Notes under the pieces: model-generated
Told to the model about the DNA's origin: nothing
What the model saw: the letters and a program-made list of their open reading frames with translations, nothing else
Databases searched by the model: none
Origin: Streptomyces sp. QL37
GTDB lineage: Bacteria; Actinomycetota; Actinomycetes; Streptomycetales; Streptomycetaceae
Length of the DNA: 64,000 bases
NCBI RefSeq assembly: GCF_002941025.1
Contig: NZ_PTJS01000001.1
Coordinates: 8,065,678-8,129,677 of the forward strand
Reading direction: 5' to 3'
Made by a program: the position numbers and the translations under genes
Shown here: positions 24,473-32,779 of the stretch, piece after piece
Layout: every line of letters starts with the position of its first letter
How positions within the stretch are numbered: the first letter of the stretch is position 1

Positions 24473-25753
24473 ATGCCGACCCTCGGGGCCATCGCCGACG
24501 ACTTCACCGGAGCAACCGATCTCGCCACCATGCTCGTCGCCCGGGGCCACCGGACCGTGGTGACCGTGGGACCGGACGCCCTCTCCGACGGCCCGGGGGC
24601 GGCTGTGCGAGACGCCGACGCGGTGGTGGTGGCCCTCAAGTCGCGCACAGCGCCGGTGGAGGAGGCCGTCGGCACATCACTCGCGGCCCTGCGGGCCTTG
24701 CGCGGTTCCGGCTGCGAGCGCTTCTACTTCAAGTACTGCTCCACCTTCGACTCCACCCCGCGCGGCAACATCGGCCCGGTGACCGACGCACTCCTCGCGG
24801 AACTGGGTGAACGCCGCACGGTCGTCGTCCCCTCGTTCCCCGCCACCGGCCGCACCGTCTACAAGGGCCGCCTCTTCGTCCACGACGAACTCCTCGACGA
24901 GAGCCCCATGCGGCACCACCCGCTCACGCCGATGCGCGACTCCCACGTCGGCCGGCTGCTCACCCCGCAGACCGGCCACCCGGTCCGCCTCGTCGGGCTC
25001 GACACCGTACGGAAGGGCAGTGACGCGCTGCGTGCCGCTCTCGACGCCCCTGAGCTCGCCGAGGCCCTGGTCGTGGTGGACGCCGTGAGCGACGAGGACC
25101 TGGTGACCGTCTGCGCGGCCACCACCCACCTCACCCTCGTCACCGGCGCGGCGGGCCTCGCCCTCGGTCTCACCGGCCCGCACGCCGAAGCCGCCCGCGC
25201 GACGCCCGCCTCCCGCCCCGGCGACCCCGGTCTCATCCTCTCCGGCAGCGCGTCGTCCGCCACGCGTGCCCAGGTCGCCCACGCCCGCGACCGCCTGCCG
25301 CACCGCAAGCTCGACCTGGCAGCCCTGCGCGCCGACTTCGCCGGGACGGTCGCCGGGCTCGTCGCGTTCGCGCGCCGGGCCTGGGACGACGACCCGGCGA
25401 AGCCGCCTCTGATCTACGCGGTCGACGACCTCGGCGACCTCGAACACCCGGTGCCGGACGACGGCCCCGCCGCCTCCGAGCTCGTCGAGCGGGCCCTCGC
25501 CACCTGCGCCACCGACCTGGTGGGAGCAGGCGCGCGCCGCCTCCTCGTGGCCGGCGGCGAGACCTCCGGAGCGGTCGTCACGGCCCTCGGTGTCCGCACC
25601 CTGTCCATCGGCTCGCCCATCGCCGCCGGGGTCACCTGGGCGCGGGCCGAAGGCCGGGTGCACGACCGGGACCACACCGTGGACCTCGCCCTCAAGTCGG
25701 GCAACTTCGGCGACACCACCATCTTCACGGAAGCCTGGAGCGCACTGGCATGA
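24473..25753 (+). CDS. DUF1537 four-carbon acid sugar kinase
   Basis: A 426-aa kinase. The N-terminal domain opens with LGAIADDFTGATDLATMLV, the hallmark DDFTGAxD motif of the acid-sugar kinase family (OtnK/DtnK/LtnK class). It also has YFKYCSTFDSTPRGNIGPV, and ends with the nucleotide-binding LLVAGGETSGAVVTALG and GIPLTW-like SPIAAGVTWA. The enzymes phosphorylate 3-oxo-tetronates or tetronates at C4 with ATP. ATG at 24473 follows AAGGAGG by four bases; an earlier in-frame GTG at 24443 is less likely. It overlaps the next gene by 4 bp (ATGA), which ties kinase and decarboxylase into one operon. Confidence 0.92.
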   Translation: MPTLGAIADDFTGATDLATMLVARGHRTVVTVGPDALSDGPGAAVRDADAVVVALKSRTAPVEEAVGTSLAALRALRGSGCERFYFKYCSTFDSTPRGNIGPVTDALLAELGERRTVVVPSFPATGRTVYKGRLFVHDELLDESPMRHHPLTPMRDSHVGRLLTPQTGHPVRLVGLDTVRKGSDALRAALDAPELAEALVVVDAVSDEDLVTVCAATTHLTLVTGAAGLALGLTGPHAEAARATPASRPGDPGLILSGSASSATRAQVAHARDRLPHRKLDLAALRADFAGTVAGLVAFARRAWDDDPAKPPLIYAVDDLGDLEHPVPDDGPAASELVERALATCATDLVGAGARRLLVAGGETSGAVVTALGVRTLSIGSPIAAGVTWARAEGRVHDRDHTVDLALKSGNFGDTTIFTEAWSALA

Positions 25754-26391
25754 GCGACCCCCGCACCGACCTCGCCGCCGCCGGCGCCCGGCTGGCGGCC
25801 CTCGGGCTCAGCCCCGGTTCCTCGGGCAACCTCAGCGTCCGGGTCGACGACCGCATCCTCATCACCCCCACCGGCGCCGACCTCGCCGACGTCGACCCCG
25901 ACGGTCTCAGCGTGCTCGACCTCGCCGGCACCCATCTCGACGGACCGCGGCCGTCCAAGGAGTTCCCTCTGCACAGCGCCTTCTACCGGCGCGGCGCGGG
26001 CAACCGCGCCGTCGTCCATCTGCACGCCCGGAACGCCACCGCGGTGTCGTGCCTCCCCCCGTGGTCGGTGAGGAGCGCGGTGCCGCCGCTGACCCCGTAC
26101 TTCGTGATGCGTGTCGGCCAGACCCCGCTCGTCCCGTACGCCCCGCCCGGCGACGCGGACCAGGCCGAGGGGCTGGCCCGGCTGCCCTTCCCGTTCCGCG
26201 CGGCGCTCCTCCAGAACCACGGACCCGTACTCGCCGGACCCTCGATGGCCCGCGCCGTCGACGCGGCGGTGGAACTGGAGGAGGTGTCCGCCCTGCTCCT
26301 CGCCCTGGGGGAGCGGTCCCCACGGCTGCTGACGCCCGAAGAGGCGGGCGCGCTCGGTGAGAAGTACGACTCGCCGTGGGGCGAGCGCTGA
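25750..26391 (+). CDS. Class II aldolase/adducin-family protein (OtnC-like 3-oxo-tetronate-4-phosphate decarboxylase)
   Basis: A 213-aa zinc enzyme. It carries LSPGSSGNLSVRV near the N-terminus, the phosphate and carboxylate loop PSKEFPLHSAFYRRGAG, the metal ligands AVVHLHARNATAVS (H-x-H) and the third His in LLQNHGPVLAG. Together with a DUF1537 kinase, such proteins decarboxylate 3-oxo-tetronate-4-phosphate to dihydroxyacetone phosphate, feeding glycolysis. Coupled ATGA start at 25750. A related role on a different short acid sugar is possible. A strong terminator follows at 26404-26443. Confidence 0.88.
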   Translation: MSDPRTDLAAAGARLAALGLSPGSSGNLSVRVDDRILITPTGADLADVDPDGLSVLDLAGTHLDGPRPSKEFPLHSAFYRRGAGNRAVVHLHARNATAVSCLPPWSVRSAVPPLTPYFVMRVGQTPLVPYAPPGDADQAEGLARLPFPFRAALLQNHGPVLAGPSMARAVDAAVELEEVSALLLALGERSPRLLTPEEAGALGEKYDSPWGER

Positions 26392-26403
26392 GGTCGTCCA
26401 CGC

Positions 26404-26443
26404 GGCGGCGGGCGGGTGAGGAGCGTCTCACCCGCCCGCCGCC
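26404..26443. terminator. Strong terminator of the kinase-decarboxylase operon
   Basis: A perfect 17-bp GC-rich stem (26404-26420 with 26427-26443) and a six-base loop, starting 12 bp after the stop codon. Confidence 0.8.
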
Positions 26444-26448
26444 GCTTG

Positions 26449-26468
26449 CTATGCAACCAGTTGCATAG
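26449..26468. promoter_or_regulatory. Probable PadR operator CTATGCAAC-CA-GTTGCATAG
   Basis: A perfect inverted repeat with 9-bp arms and a 2-bp spacer, ending 12 bp before the PadR-type start. The ATGCAA core resembles the ATGT/ATGCA-type half-sites bound by PadR proteins. Its position over the promoter suggests autorepression. Confidence 0.65.
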
Positions 26469-26480
26469 AACGATCGGGGC

Positions 26481-27047
26481 ATGGCGCTCGAACACGCGAT
26501 CCTCGTCTCCCTGCTGGAACAGCCGGGCTCGGGCTATGAGCTCGCCCGGCGGTTCGAGCGGTCCATCGGATACTTCTGGACCGCCACGCACCAGCAGATC
26601 TACCGCGTCCTCAAGCGCATGGAGAGCGACGGCCTGCTCGATGTCCGCGACGTCCCGCAGGAACGCCGGCCGGACAAGAAGGAGTACTCCGTCGCCGGCC
26701 CCGGCCGCGCCGCACTCTCCGGCTGGCTGCACGAACCGATCGAACCCGAGAGCCTCCGCCACGACCTCGCCGTGAAGATCCGTGGTGCGGCCTTCGACGA
26801 CCCGGCCGCGCTGCTCCACGAGGTCGAGCGGCACCACCGGGTGCACGGCGACCGGCTCGCGCACTACCTCGCTGGGGAACTGCGTGACTTCACCGGCCCC
26901 GGCGCCCCCGCACCACTGGACGCGGGGCAGGAGCTGCAGCACGTCGTGCTGCGCGGCGGTATCGCCTACGAGCGCATGACGGTCGCCTGGCTCGACGACG
27001 TGATCGCCACTCTCCACCGGCTCGGCGGGGACCACCCGCGCGGCTGA
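26481..27047 (+). CDS. PadR-family transcriptional regulator
   Basis: A 188-aa regulator. The winged HTH reads EHAILVSLLEQPGSGYELARRF, then FWTATHQQIYRVLKRMESDGLL and KKEYSVAGPGRAAL, the canonical PadR N-terminal domain. The C-terminal helical dimerisation domain is of the Vir type (LRHDLAVKIRGAAFDDPAALL). It is 47 bp ahead of the acyl-CoA dehydrogenase gene on the same strand, so it probably controls itself and that enzyme. PadR proteins often respond to aromatic or fatty ligands. No clear purine-rich ribosome site precedes the ATG beyond GGGGC. Confidence 0.92.
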   Translation: MALEHAILVSLLEQPGSGYELARRFERSIGYFWTATHQQIYRVLKRMESDGLLDVRDVPQERRPDKKEYSVAGPGRAALSGWLHEPIEPESLRHDLAVKIRGAAFDDPAALLHEVERHHRVHGDRLAHYLAGELRDFTGPGAPAPLDAGQELQHVVLRGGIAYERMTVAWLDDVIATLHRLGGDHPRG

Positions 27048-27094
27048 AACCGTCCCGCATCCTCCGCCCACCACCTCCAGGAAGGCGTGCCACC

Positions 27095-28813
27095 ATGGCC
27101 GACCCGCTGCTGTTCAACCCGCGTACCTACGACCCGGCGCACTTCGACCCGGAGACCCGCAGGCTGCTGCGCGCCACCGTCGACTGGTTCGAGGCCCGCG
27201 GCAAGCGCCGTCTGATCGAGGACTACCGGTCGCGCGCCTGGCTGGGCGACTTCCTCGAATTCGCGGCGAAGGAAGGCCTCTTCGCCACCTTCCTCACCCC
27301 CGCCTCCGCCGCTGAGGGGGACGACCAGCGCTGGGACACGGCCCGCATCGCCGCGCTCAACGAGATCTTCGGGTTCTACGGACTCGACTACTGGTACGCC
27401 TGGCAGGTGACCGTCCTCGGTCTCGGCCCGGTCTGGCAGAGCGACAACGCCGCCGCCCGCAGCCGCGCGGCACGACTCCTGTCCGAGGGCGAGGTGTTCG
27501 CCTTCGGCCTTTCGGAGAAGGCGCACGGCGCCGACATCTACTCGACCGACATGCTCCTGGAGCCGGACGGCGACGGAGGCTTCCTGGCCACCGGTTCCAA
27601 GTACTACATAGGCAACGGCAACGCCGCCGGTCTCGTCTCCGTCTTCGGCAGGCGCACCGACGTCGAGGGCCCGGAGGGCTACGTCTTCTTCGCGGCCGAC
27701 AGCCGCCACCCCTCCTACCACCTCGTGAAGAACGTCGTCGACTCCTCCAAGTACGTCAGCGAGTTCCGCCTCGACGCCTACCCCGTCGGCCCCGACGACG
27801 TCCTGCACACCGGCCGCGCCGCCTTCGACGCCGCCCTCAACACCGTCAACGTGGGCAAGTTCAACCTCTGCACCGCCTCGATCGGCATCTGCGAGCACGC
27901 GATGTACGAGGCCGTCACCCATGCGCAGAACCGCATCCTCTACGGCCGCCCCGTCACCGCCTTCCCGCACGTCCGCCGTGAGCTGGCGGACGCCTACGTC
28001 CGGCTCGTCGGCATGAAGCTGTTCAGCGACCGCGCCGTCGACTACTTCCGCTCGGCCGGCCCCGACGACCGCCGCTACCTGCTGTTCAACCCGATGACGA
28101 AGATGAAGGTGACCACGGAGGGCGAGAAGGTCATCGACCTGATGTGGGACGTCATCGCCGCCAAGGGCTTCGAGAAGGACACGTACTTCGCCCAGGCGGC
28201 CGTGGAGATCCGCAGCCTGCCCAAGCTGGAGGGCACGGTCCACGTCAACCTCGCCCTCATCCTGAAGTTCATGCGCAACCACCTGCTGGACCCCGCCGGC
28301 TACGAACCCGTGGCGACGCGTCTGGACGCCGCGGACGACGCCTTCCTCTTCCGGCAGGGACCGGCCCGCGGCCTCGGCTCCGTACGCTTCCACGACTGGC
28401 GGCCTGCCTACGACGCCTACGCCGCGCTCCCCAACGTCGCCCGCTTCCGGGAGCAGGCGGACGCGCTGTGCGACTTCGTGTCCGAAACCGCGCCCGACGA
28501 GGAGCAGAGCCGCGACCTCGACTTCCTGCTGTCCGTCGGCCGGCTCTTCGCACTGGTGGTGCACGGGCAGCTGATCCTGGAGCAGGCGAAGCTGACCGGG
28601 CTGGACGAGGACGTGCTCGACGAACTGTTCTCCGTACTCGTCCGCGACTTCTCCGCGAACGCCGTCGAACTGCACGGCAAGGACTCCGCGACCGAGGGGC
28701 AGCAGCGCTGGGCCATCGCCGCGGTGCGCCGTCCCGTCGCGGACGACGCCCGGTCGGCACGGGTCTGGGACCGGGTCGAGGCCCTGTCCGGGGCTTATGA
28801 GATGTCTTTGTGA
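27095..28813 (+). CDS. Acyl-CoA dehydrogenase family flavoprotein
   Basis: A 572-aa protein, longer than the usual 380-400 aa because of a C-terminal extension of about 150 residues. The FAD-binding middle contains FAFGLSEKAHGADIYSTD and GSKYYIGNGNAAGLVSVFGR, matching the family's AxTEPxxGSD and W/TGxKxxITN regions with variation. The helical C-domain contains NVGKFNLCTASIGICEHAMYEAV and HAQNRILYGRPVTAFPHVR. It is probably a flavin oxidoreductase acting on a CoA or CoA-like thioester. The catalytic base is not obvious. It is preceded by AGGAAGG and forms a pair with the PadR regulator. Confidence 0.85.
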   Translation: MADPLLFNPRTYDPAHFDPETRRLLRATVDWFEARGKRRLIEDYRSRAWLGDFLEFAAKEGLFATFLTPASAAEGDDQRWDTARIAALNEIFGFYGLDYWYAWQVTVLGLGPVWQSDNAAARSRAARLLSEGEVFAFGLSEKAHGADIYSTDMLLEPDGDGGFLATGSKYYIGNGNAAGLVSVFGRRTDVEGPEGYVFFAADSRHPSYHLVKNVVDSSKYVSEFRLDAYPVGPDDVLHTGRAAFDAALNTVNVGKFNLCTASIGICEHAMYEAVTHAQNRILYGRPVTAFPHVRRELADAYVRLVGMKLFSDRAVDYFRSAGPDDRRYLLFNPMTKMKVTTEGEKVIDLMWDVIAAKGFEKDTYFAQAAVEIRSLPKLEGTVHVNLALILKFMRNHLLDPAGYEPVATRLDAADDAFLFRQGPARGLGSVRFHDWRPAYDAYAALPNVARFREQADALCDFVSETAPDEEQSRDLDFLLSVGRLFALVVHGQLILEQAKLTGLDEDVLDELFSVLVRDFSANAVELHGKDSATEGQQRWAIAAVRRPVADDARSARVWDRVEALSGAYEMSL

Positions 28814-28879
28814 CGCCGACCGGGTATCGGGCCGCTCCGGCCCGCATCGCCCGCGCTCGCAGGGGCATATGGAAGGTCC

Positions 28880-28902
28880 GGCAGCCGGAACGGCCGGCTG
28901 CC
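28880..28902. terminator. Hairpin between acyl-CoA dehydrogenase and PRC-barrel genes
   Basis: GGCAGCCGG-AACGG-CCGGCTGCC, a perfect 9-bp stem with a five-base loop. It lies 67 bp after the dehydrogenase stop and 16 bp before the next start. It may end the first transcript. Confidence 0.5.
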
Positions 28903-28918
28903 AGGCAAGGAGATGACC

Positions 28919-29275
28919 ATGGAAAGGGTCTGGGCGGGACGGGCACAGGCGGACGGCGAACTGGGTGACGGCGTCATCGGCTATGACGTGGAGGCACCGG
29001 ACGGGAGCGTGGGCACCGTCATCAGGCTCTCGCCGGTCCCGGGGTTCGACCACCTCGTGATCGACGCGGGCGTCTGGAAGTTCGGGAGGAGCGTCGTCGT
29101 GCCCGCCGGCATGGTGACCGCCGTCGACGACGCCGAACGTGTGATCAAGGTCGGGTGCACCAAGGAACAGATCAAGGACGCCCCCCGCTTCGAGCGCGAT
29201 CAGGACACCGGGGACCTCTTCTATCTGCGTCAGCTCGGTGCGTACTACGAATCGCTGACGGCTGTCCACGGGTGA
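28919..29275 (+). CDS. PRC-barrel domain protein
   Basis: A 118-aa soluble protein. The segment VIGYDVEAPDGSVGTVIRLSP followed by FDHLVIDAGVWKFGRSVVVPAG fits a PRC-barrel beta domain, and the tail KEQIKDAPRFERDQDTGDLF resembles actinobacterial PRC proteins thought to help stress tolerance. ATG at 28919 is chosen because AAGGAG sits six bases ahead; the ATG at 28913 is too close to it. Function is unknown. Confidence 0.82.
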   Translation: MERVWAGRAQADGELGDGVIGYDVEAPDGSVGTVIRLSPVPGFDHLVIDAGVWKFGRSVVVPAGMVTAVDDAERVIKVGCTKEQIKDAPRFERDQDTGDLFYLRQLGAYYESLTAVHG

Positions 29276-29282
29276 GCGGGGC

Positions 29283-29312
29283 CGGCGCCGTCGACGTACG
29301 ACGACGGCGCCG
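29283..29312. terminator. Terminator between convergent genes
   Basis: CGGCGCCGTCG and CGACGGCGCCG form an 11-bp stem around an 8-base loop, eight bases after the PRC-barrel stop and 20 bases before the end of the convergent channel gene. Confidence 0.65.
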
Positions 29313-29332
29313 AGCCGCGGTCCGGCGCCGCG

Positions 29333-29992
29333 TCAGGAGGACCTGGCGCGGCGGTACCGGCGGCCGAGCGTCACCTTGAGCGGCACGAGGGCCGACCAGC
29401 ACAGCATGGCGGCCAGCGGGGAGACGGCGTAGGCGAGCGGGGCGGTGGCGCCGAAGACCAGGGCGGTGTTCCCCAGATCGGTGGCCACGAAGCGGGCGGT
29501 CCTCTCCGTGGCGGGATCGGAGGGCCATGTCCCGTGCAGTCCCGTCCGGAGCACTGCCAGTTCGAGAAGGTTGGTCAGGCACACCGCGCCCGCGTAGACG
29601 GCGACCGCCAGGGGCTCGGTCGCGTACTCCGACAGCAGGGAGGTCGGGAAGGGGATGAGCGCGATGGTGCCGAGCCAGACGAGCGCGAGCTTCAACGACC
29701 GCCCCTCGAACCGCGGGACCAGCTCCACGATCCTGCGGTGATCCCGCCAGAACCCGGCCAGGATCGTGAAACTCAAGGCATAGGCGCCGAGATCCGGCAG
29801 TACCTCGCGGACGGCGTCCCGGAAGCCGTCCGCTGTCAGTCCCGGCGGTACCCGGACGTCGAGCACCAGAAGGGTCATGGCGATGGCGAAGATTCCGTCG
29901 GACAGGGCGGTCAGGCGTTCCGCGTTCCTCTCCTCGCCCGTCCCCGCTCGGCTGTCGTCCACCCGACCAGCGTCGCGGGGGTGAGGCGACAC
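29333..29992 (-). CDS. TMEM175-family (DUF1211) potassium channel-like protein
   Basis: A 219-aa membrane protein with about six hydrophobic segments. The diagnostic TM1 motif is present as ERLTALSDGIFAIAMTLLVLDV, corresponding to the RxxxFSDG pore signature. Bacterial members are non-canonical K+ channels that assemble as tetramers. The GTG start at 29992 or the in-frame GTG at 29962 are both possible, and neither has a clear ribosome site. It is encoded near a DUF5133 gene on the same strand. Confidence 0.85.
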   Translation of the reverse strand: MSPHPRDAGRVDDSRAGTGEERNAERLTALSDGIFAIAMTLLVLDVRVPPGLTADGFRDAVREVLPDLGAYALSFTILAGFWRDHRRIVELVPRFEGRSLKLALVWLGTIALIPFPTSLLSEYATEPLAVAVYAGAVCLTNLLELAVLRTGLHGTWPSDPATERTARFVATDLGNTALVFGATAPLAYAVSPLAAMLCWSALVPLKVTLGRRYRRARSS

Positions 29993-30067
29993 CGGGCGGG
30001 ATTACGCCGACGGCGGGCATGGCGGTCGAGGAGAGGAACGCGGGGCGAGCCGGAGTCCGGCCGCGGG

Positions 30068-30331
30068 TCAGACGGCCTGGAGGCTGTCGTCCCGCTGCGT
30101 ACCGACGGTCCGGCGGAGGGCGGGGGAGACCGCTGTCCGCATGCCGAGCATGGTGTCGGCGACATGGAGGGCCTGCGGAACCGTCTGGGTGCCGGTCATC
30201 ACGCACAGGGTGTAGGCGGCGTCCTCGGCGGCACGGGCGGTCGCGTCCGTGGAGCGGCGCGCGTCCTCGATCCGTGCGTCGGCGTAGCGGGCCAGAGCGA
30301 CTCTCAGGTCCTGAGGACTGGGTGTCAGCAC
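30068..30331 (-). CDS. DUF5133 family small protein
   Basis: An 87-aa soluble protein with the DUF5133 core AEDAAYTLCVMTGTQTV and an N-terminal LTPSPQDLRVALARYADARI. The family is largely restricted to Streptomyces and relatives, and its role is unknown; the helical character suggests a small regulatory or binding protein. The GTG start at 30331 has AGAGGAG nine bases ahead, which supports translation. Confidence 0.8.
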   Translation of the reverse strand: MLTPSPQDLRVALARYADARIEDARRSTDATARAAEDAAYTLCVMTGTQTVPQALHVADTMLGMRTAVSPALRRTVGTQRDDSLQAV

Positions 30332-30535
30332 AGCAGGTTCTCCTCTGTTCTGTTCAGATCCACGTCCGGTGCGGTGCGCCGGGACACGAGGGCCGTCGTC
30401 CGGCCCGGCCGAGCGGTGCGGTTGTACACGCCGTCGTGTGACCCGCCGTCACGCGTGTACCCGCTTGCGAGCGGAGTACGCACTCTCCTGCGTGTGCACC
30501 GTCCGTCGCAGGTCCGGGCGTTCTACCGTTCACCG

Positions 30536-31195
30536 ATGCGGTCTGTCTCCTGGTGGGTCCTGTTCTCCTCCGTGTGCGCCCCGATCCTTCTCGTCGGCGG
30601 CTGGGCGGTCTCGGCGGAACTCCAGGGGCCCGGTTACGATCCCGCGACGGCGACGATCAGCATCCTGGCCGCCGACGGCGCCGCCGGTTACTGGGTGATG
30701 ACGTCCGCTCTGCTCGCCCTCGGAGCCTGCCACGTGGTCACCGCGTGCGGACTGCGACCCGCCGCGCCGATCGGACGGGTGGCCCTGGCCGGCGGCGGGG
30801 TCTCGGCGATGCTGCTGGCCCTGTTCCCGGCTCCGAGCAGTGGTGGCTCCTTCTCTCACGGCGTCGTCGTGGCCGTGGGCTTCTCGCTGCTCGCGCTGTG
30901 GCCGGTCCTGGCCGTGCGACGCTCCGCCGCCGGTCAGCGGACCGGGCCGGGCGCGGCCGGCGTGCCACGAGGGGTTCCGCCGTGGGGGCTGCGGCCCGGG
31001 CCGTCGATCATGGCGGCCGCGCTGATATGGCTCGGCGGCGCCTGGTTCCTGCTCGCCCTCCTCGTACTCGACACCGCGGGAGCGGCCGAGCGCGTCATCA
31101 CGTTCGCGCAGTCGTTCTGGCCTCTCGTCGTGGTCCTGTCCTGCGTCCGGGCGCGGGCCGACCGGATCGAGGAAGGGGGCCGGGCCGACGGCTGA
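30536..31195 (+). CDS. DUF998 family membrane protein
   Basis: A 219-aa protein with about six hydrophobic segments beginning WWVLFSSVCAPILLVGGWAV. The conserved Tyr/Asp of the first loop lies in ELQGPGYDPATATISILAA, and HGVVVAVGFSLLALWPVLAV occupies the centre; both match DUF998. Some members are linked to lipid or antibiotic resistance, but the role is unknown. ATG at 30536 is the only sensible start; no strong ribosome site is seen. An upstream open frame of 334 codons is antisense to the TMEM175 gene and is rejected. Confidence 0.75.
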   Translation: MRSVSWWVLFSSVCAPILLVGGWAVSAELQGPGYDPATATISILAADGAAGYWVMTSALLALGACHVVTACGLRPAAPIGRVALAGGGVSAMLLALFPAPSSGGSFSHGVVVAVGFSLLALWPVLAVRRSAAGQRTGPGAAGVPRGVPPWGLRPGPSIMAAALIWLGGAWFLLALLVLDTAGAAERVITFAQSFWPLVVVLSCVRARADRIEEGGRADG

Positions 31196-31222
31196 CGCGG
31201 GCGGCCCGGCATCCCCTCTCGC

Positions 31223-31450
31223 TCAGGGACGCGGCCCGATCGGCAGGTCCCCCTCACGTACCAGGATCGCCGCCGCGGGACACGAGTCCGCGGCGTCCAG
31301 CGCGCGTTCGTCGGGAGCTATCCGTTCCCGGACGGGCCGGGCCCGGTCCTCGTCGTCCAGGGCGTACAGATCCGGGGCCATGCCCGCGCACATGCCCGAC
31401 CCCATGCACTGTTCGCGGTCCACCTCCGTCGTCCATGCCACGGCGGTCAC
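31223..31450 (-). CDS. [3Fe-4S] ferredoxin
   Basis: A 75-aa ferredoxin with only three cysteines: two in EQCMGSGMCAGMAP and one in DSCPAAAI. That is the pattern of actinobacterial 3Fe-4S ferredoxins that donate electrons to P450s. The GTG at 31450 overlaps the P450 stop by 4 bp (GTGA), so the two proteins are translationally coupled and should be partners. No ferredoxin reductase is adjacent. Confidence 0.92.
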   Translation of the reverse strand: MTAVAWTTEVDREQCMGSGMCAGMAPDLYALDDEDRARPVRERIAPDERALDAADSCPAAAILVREGDLPIGPRP

Positions 31451-32640
31451 CACCCCACCGGCATCTCACGCGGACCACGCACGAGCATGTGGTTCTTCCA
31501 TTTCACGTCCCCCGCCACATGCAGGGCGGGGAAGCGCACGAGCAGCGCTTCCAACGCCTCCTGAAGCTCCAGCCTGGCGAGCGGTGCCCCGAGGCAGTGG
31601 TGGACCCCGTGCCCGAACCCCAGATGCTGGACGCCCGTCCGGGCGACGTCGAGCCGTCCGGGGCCCTCGAACTTCAGGGCGTCACGGTTGGCGGCACCGA
31701 CCGCGACGAGCACGGGTTCACCGGCCCGGACGAGAGTGCCGCCGACCTCCACGTCCTCCGTCGCGTAACGGGGGAACGCGGCACCGCTGCCGAGCGGAAC
31801 GAACCGCAGGAGTTCCTCGACCGCCCCGCGGATCAGCTCGGGGCGGTCGCGCAGCAGCTTCAGCTGATCGGGATGGTCGAGCAGCGCGTGCACGAAGTTC
31901 GGGATCTGGGTGGCGGTGGTCTCATGGCCGGCGACGAGGACGGCGACGCAGAGGTCGACCAGCTCCAGTTCGGTGAGCCGGTCGCCGGTGTCGCGGGCCT
32001 CGATCAGCCCCGTCATCAGATCCTGCCGGGGGCTGCGCCGGTGCTCGTCGACCAGCGAAGCCATGTACGCGCGCAGCTCCTCACGGCTGCGCAGGAACTC
32101 CTCGGCGGTGAGAGAGCTGGTGGAGAGGGCGGCGTCGCTCCAGGCCCGGAACTTCGGGCGGTCCTCCTCGGGTACGCCGAGCATGCGGCAGATGACCGCG
32201 ACGGGTATCGGCAGCGCGTAGTGCTCCACCAGGTCGGCGGGCTGCCCCTGGGCCTCCATCTCGTCCAGCAGACCATGGGCCAGCTCCCGTACCCAGAGGC
32301 GCTGCTTCTCCACCTGATGCACGGTGAACGCCTTCGCCACCAGGGTGCGCAGCCGGGTGTGTCCCGGAGGATCCATGCTCAGGATGCCGCTGTCCCGGCT
32401 CCCCTCCGACTCGCGCGGCTCGTCGTGGCGGAGGGCCTCGGCCCGGCTGAAGCGGCGGTCGCCGAGGACCAGGCGTGCGTCGGCGTAGCGGGTGGCCAGC
32501 CATGCGGGGTCCCCGTACGTCATGCGTACGCGCACGAGGCCGGGCCGTTCCAGCGCTTCCTGGTACGCGTCCGCCAGACCGAGCCCGTCCGGTTCGTTGA
32601 AGGGATAGGGAATCGGCGTCTCTCCGGCTGTGGCCGTCAT
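31447..32640 (-). CDS. Cytochrome P450
   Basis: A 397-aa soluble bacterial P450. The I-helix oxygen-binding motif is VAGHETTATQ near residue 240. The K-helix ExxR is in AVEELLRFVP, and the heme loop is LGFGHGVHHCLGAPLAR with Cys at about residue 349. SMDPPGHTRLRTLVAKAF is the typical C-helix region. The class (CYP105/107-like) oxidises secondary metabolites or xenobiotics. It forms an operon with the ferredoxin downstream. ATG at 32640 is supported by GGAGG. The substrate cannot be inferred, and no biosynthetic core genes are nearby. Confidence 0.95.
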   Translation of the reverse strand: MTATAGETPIPYPFNEPDGLGLADAYQEALERPGLVRVRMTYGDPAWLATRYADARLVLGDRRFSRAEALRHDEPRESEGSRDSGILSMDPPGHTRLRTLVAKAFTVHQVEKQRLWVRELAHGLLDEMEAQGQPADLVEHYALPIPVAVICRMLGVPEEDRPKFRAWSDAALSTSSLTAEEFLRSREELRAYMASLVDEHRRSPRQDLMTGLIEARDTGDRLTELELVDLCVAVLVAGHETTATQIPNFVHALLDHPDQLKLLRDRPELIRGAVEELLRFVPLGSGAAFPRYATEDVEVGGTLVRAGEPVLVAVGAANRDALKFEGPGRLDVARTGVQHLGFGHGVHHCLGAPLARLELQEALEALLVRFPALHVAGDVKWKNHMLVRGPREMPVGW

Positions 32641-32732
32641 CGTGTTGCCTCCCTGGTTCGCGGCGGATCAGCGGATCATCCGAGAATCGGGCGGCGCCGC
32701 CGGGGAGGTCAACAGCGCCTTGTCAGCCATCC

Positions 32733-32765
32733 CCGGACCGTCGCCCGCCGCGGGCGACGGTCCGG
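32733..32765. terminator. Terminator after the methyltransferase gene
   Basis: A perfect 15-bp stem (32733-32747 with 32751-32765) and a three-base loop, 15 bp past the minus-strand methyltransferase stop. It insulates the P450 operon that follows on the same strand. Confidence 0.8.
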
Positions 32766-32779
32766 CTCCATGGGCCGGG

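Noticed and set aside
26966..29269. Minus-strand open frame of 767 codons
   Set aside because: It is antisense to PadR, acyl-CoA dehydrogenase and PRC-barrel genes and shows no recognisable domain.
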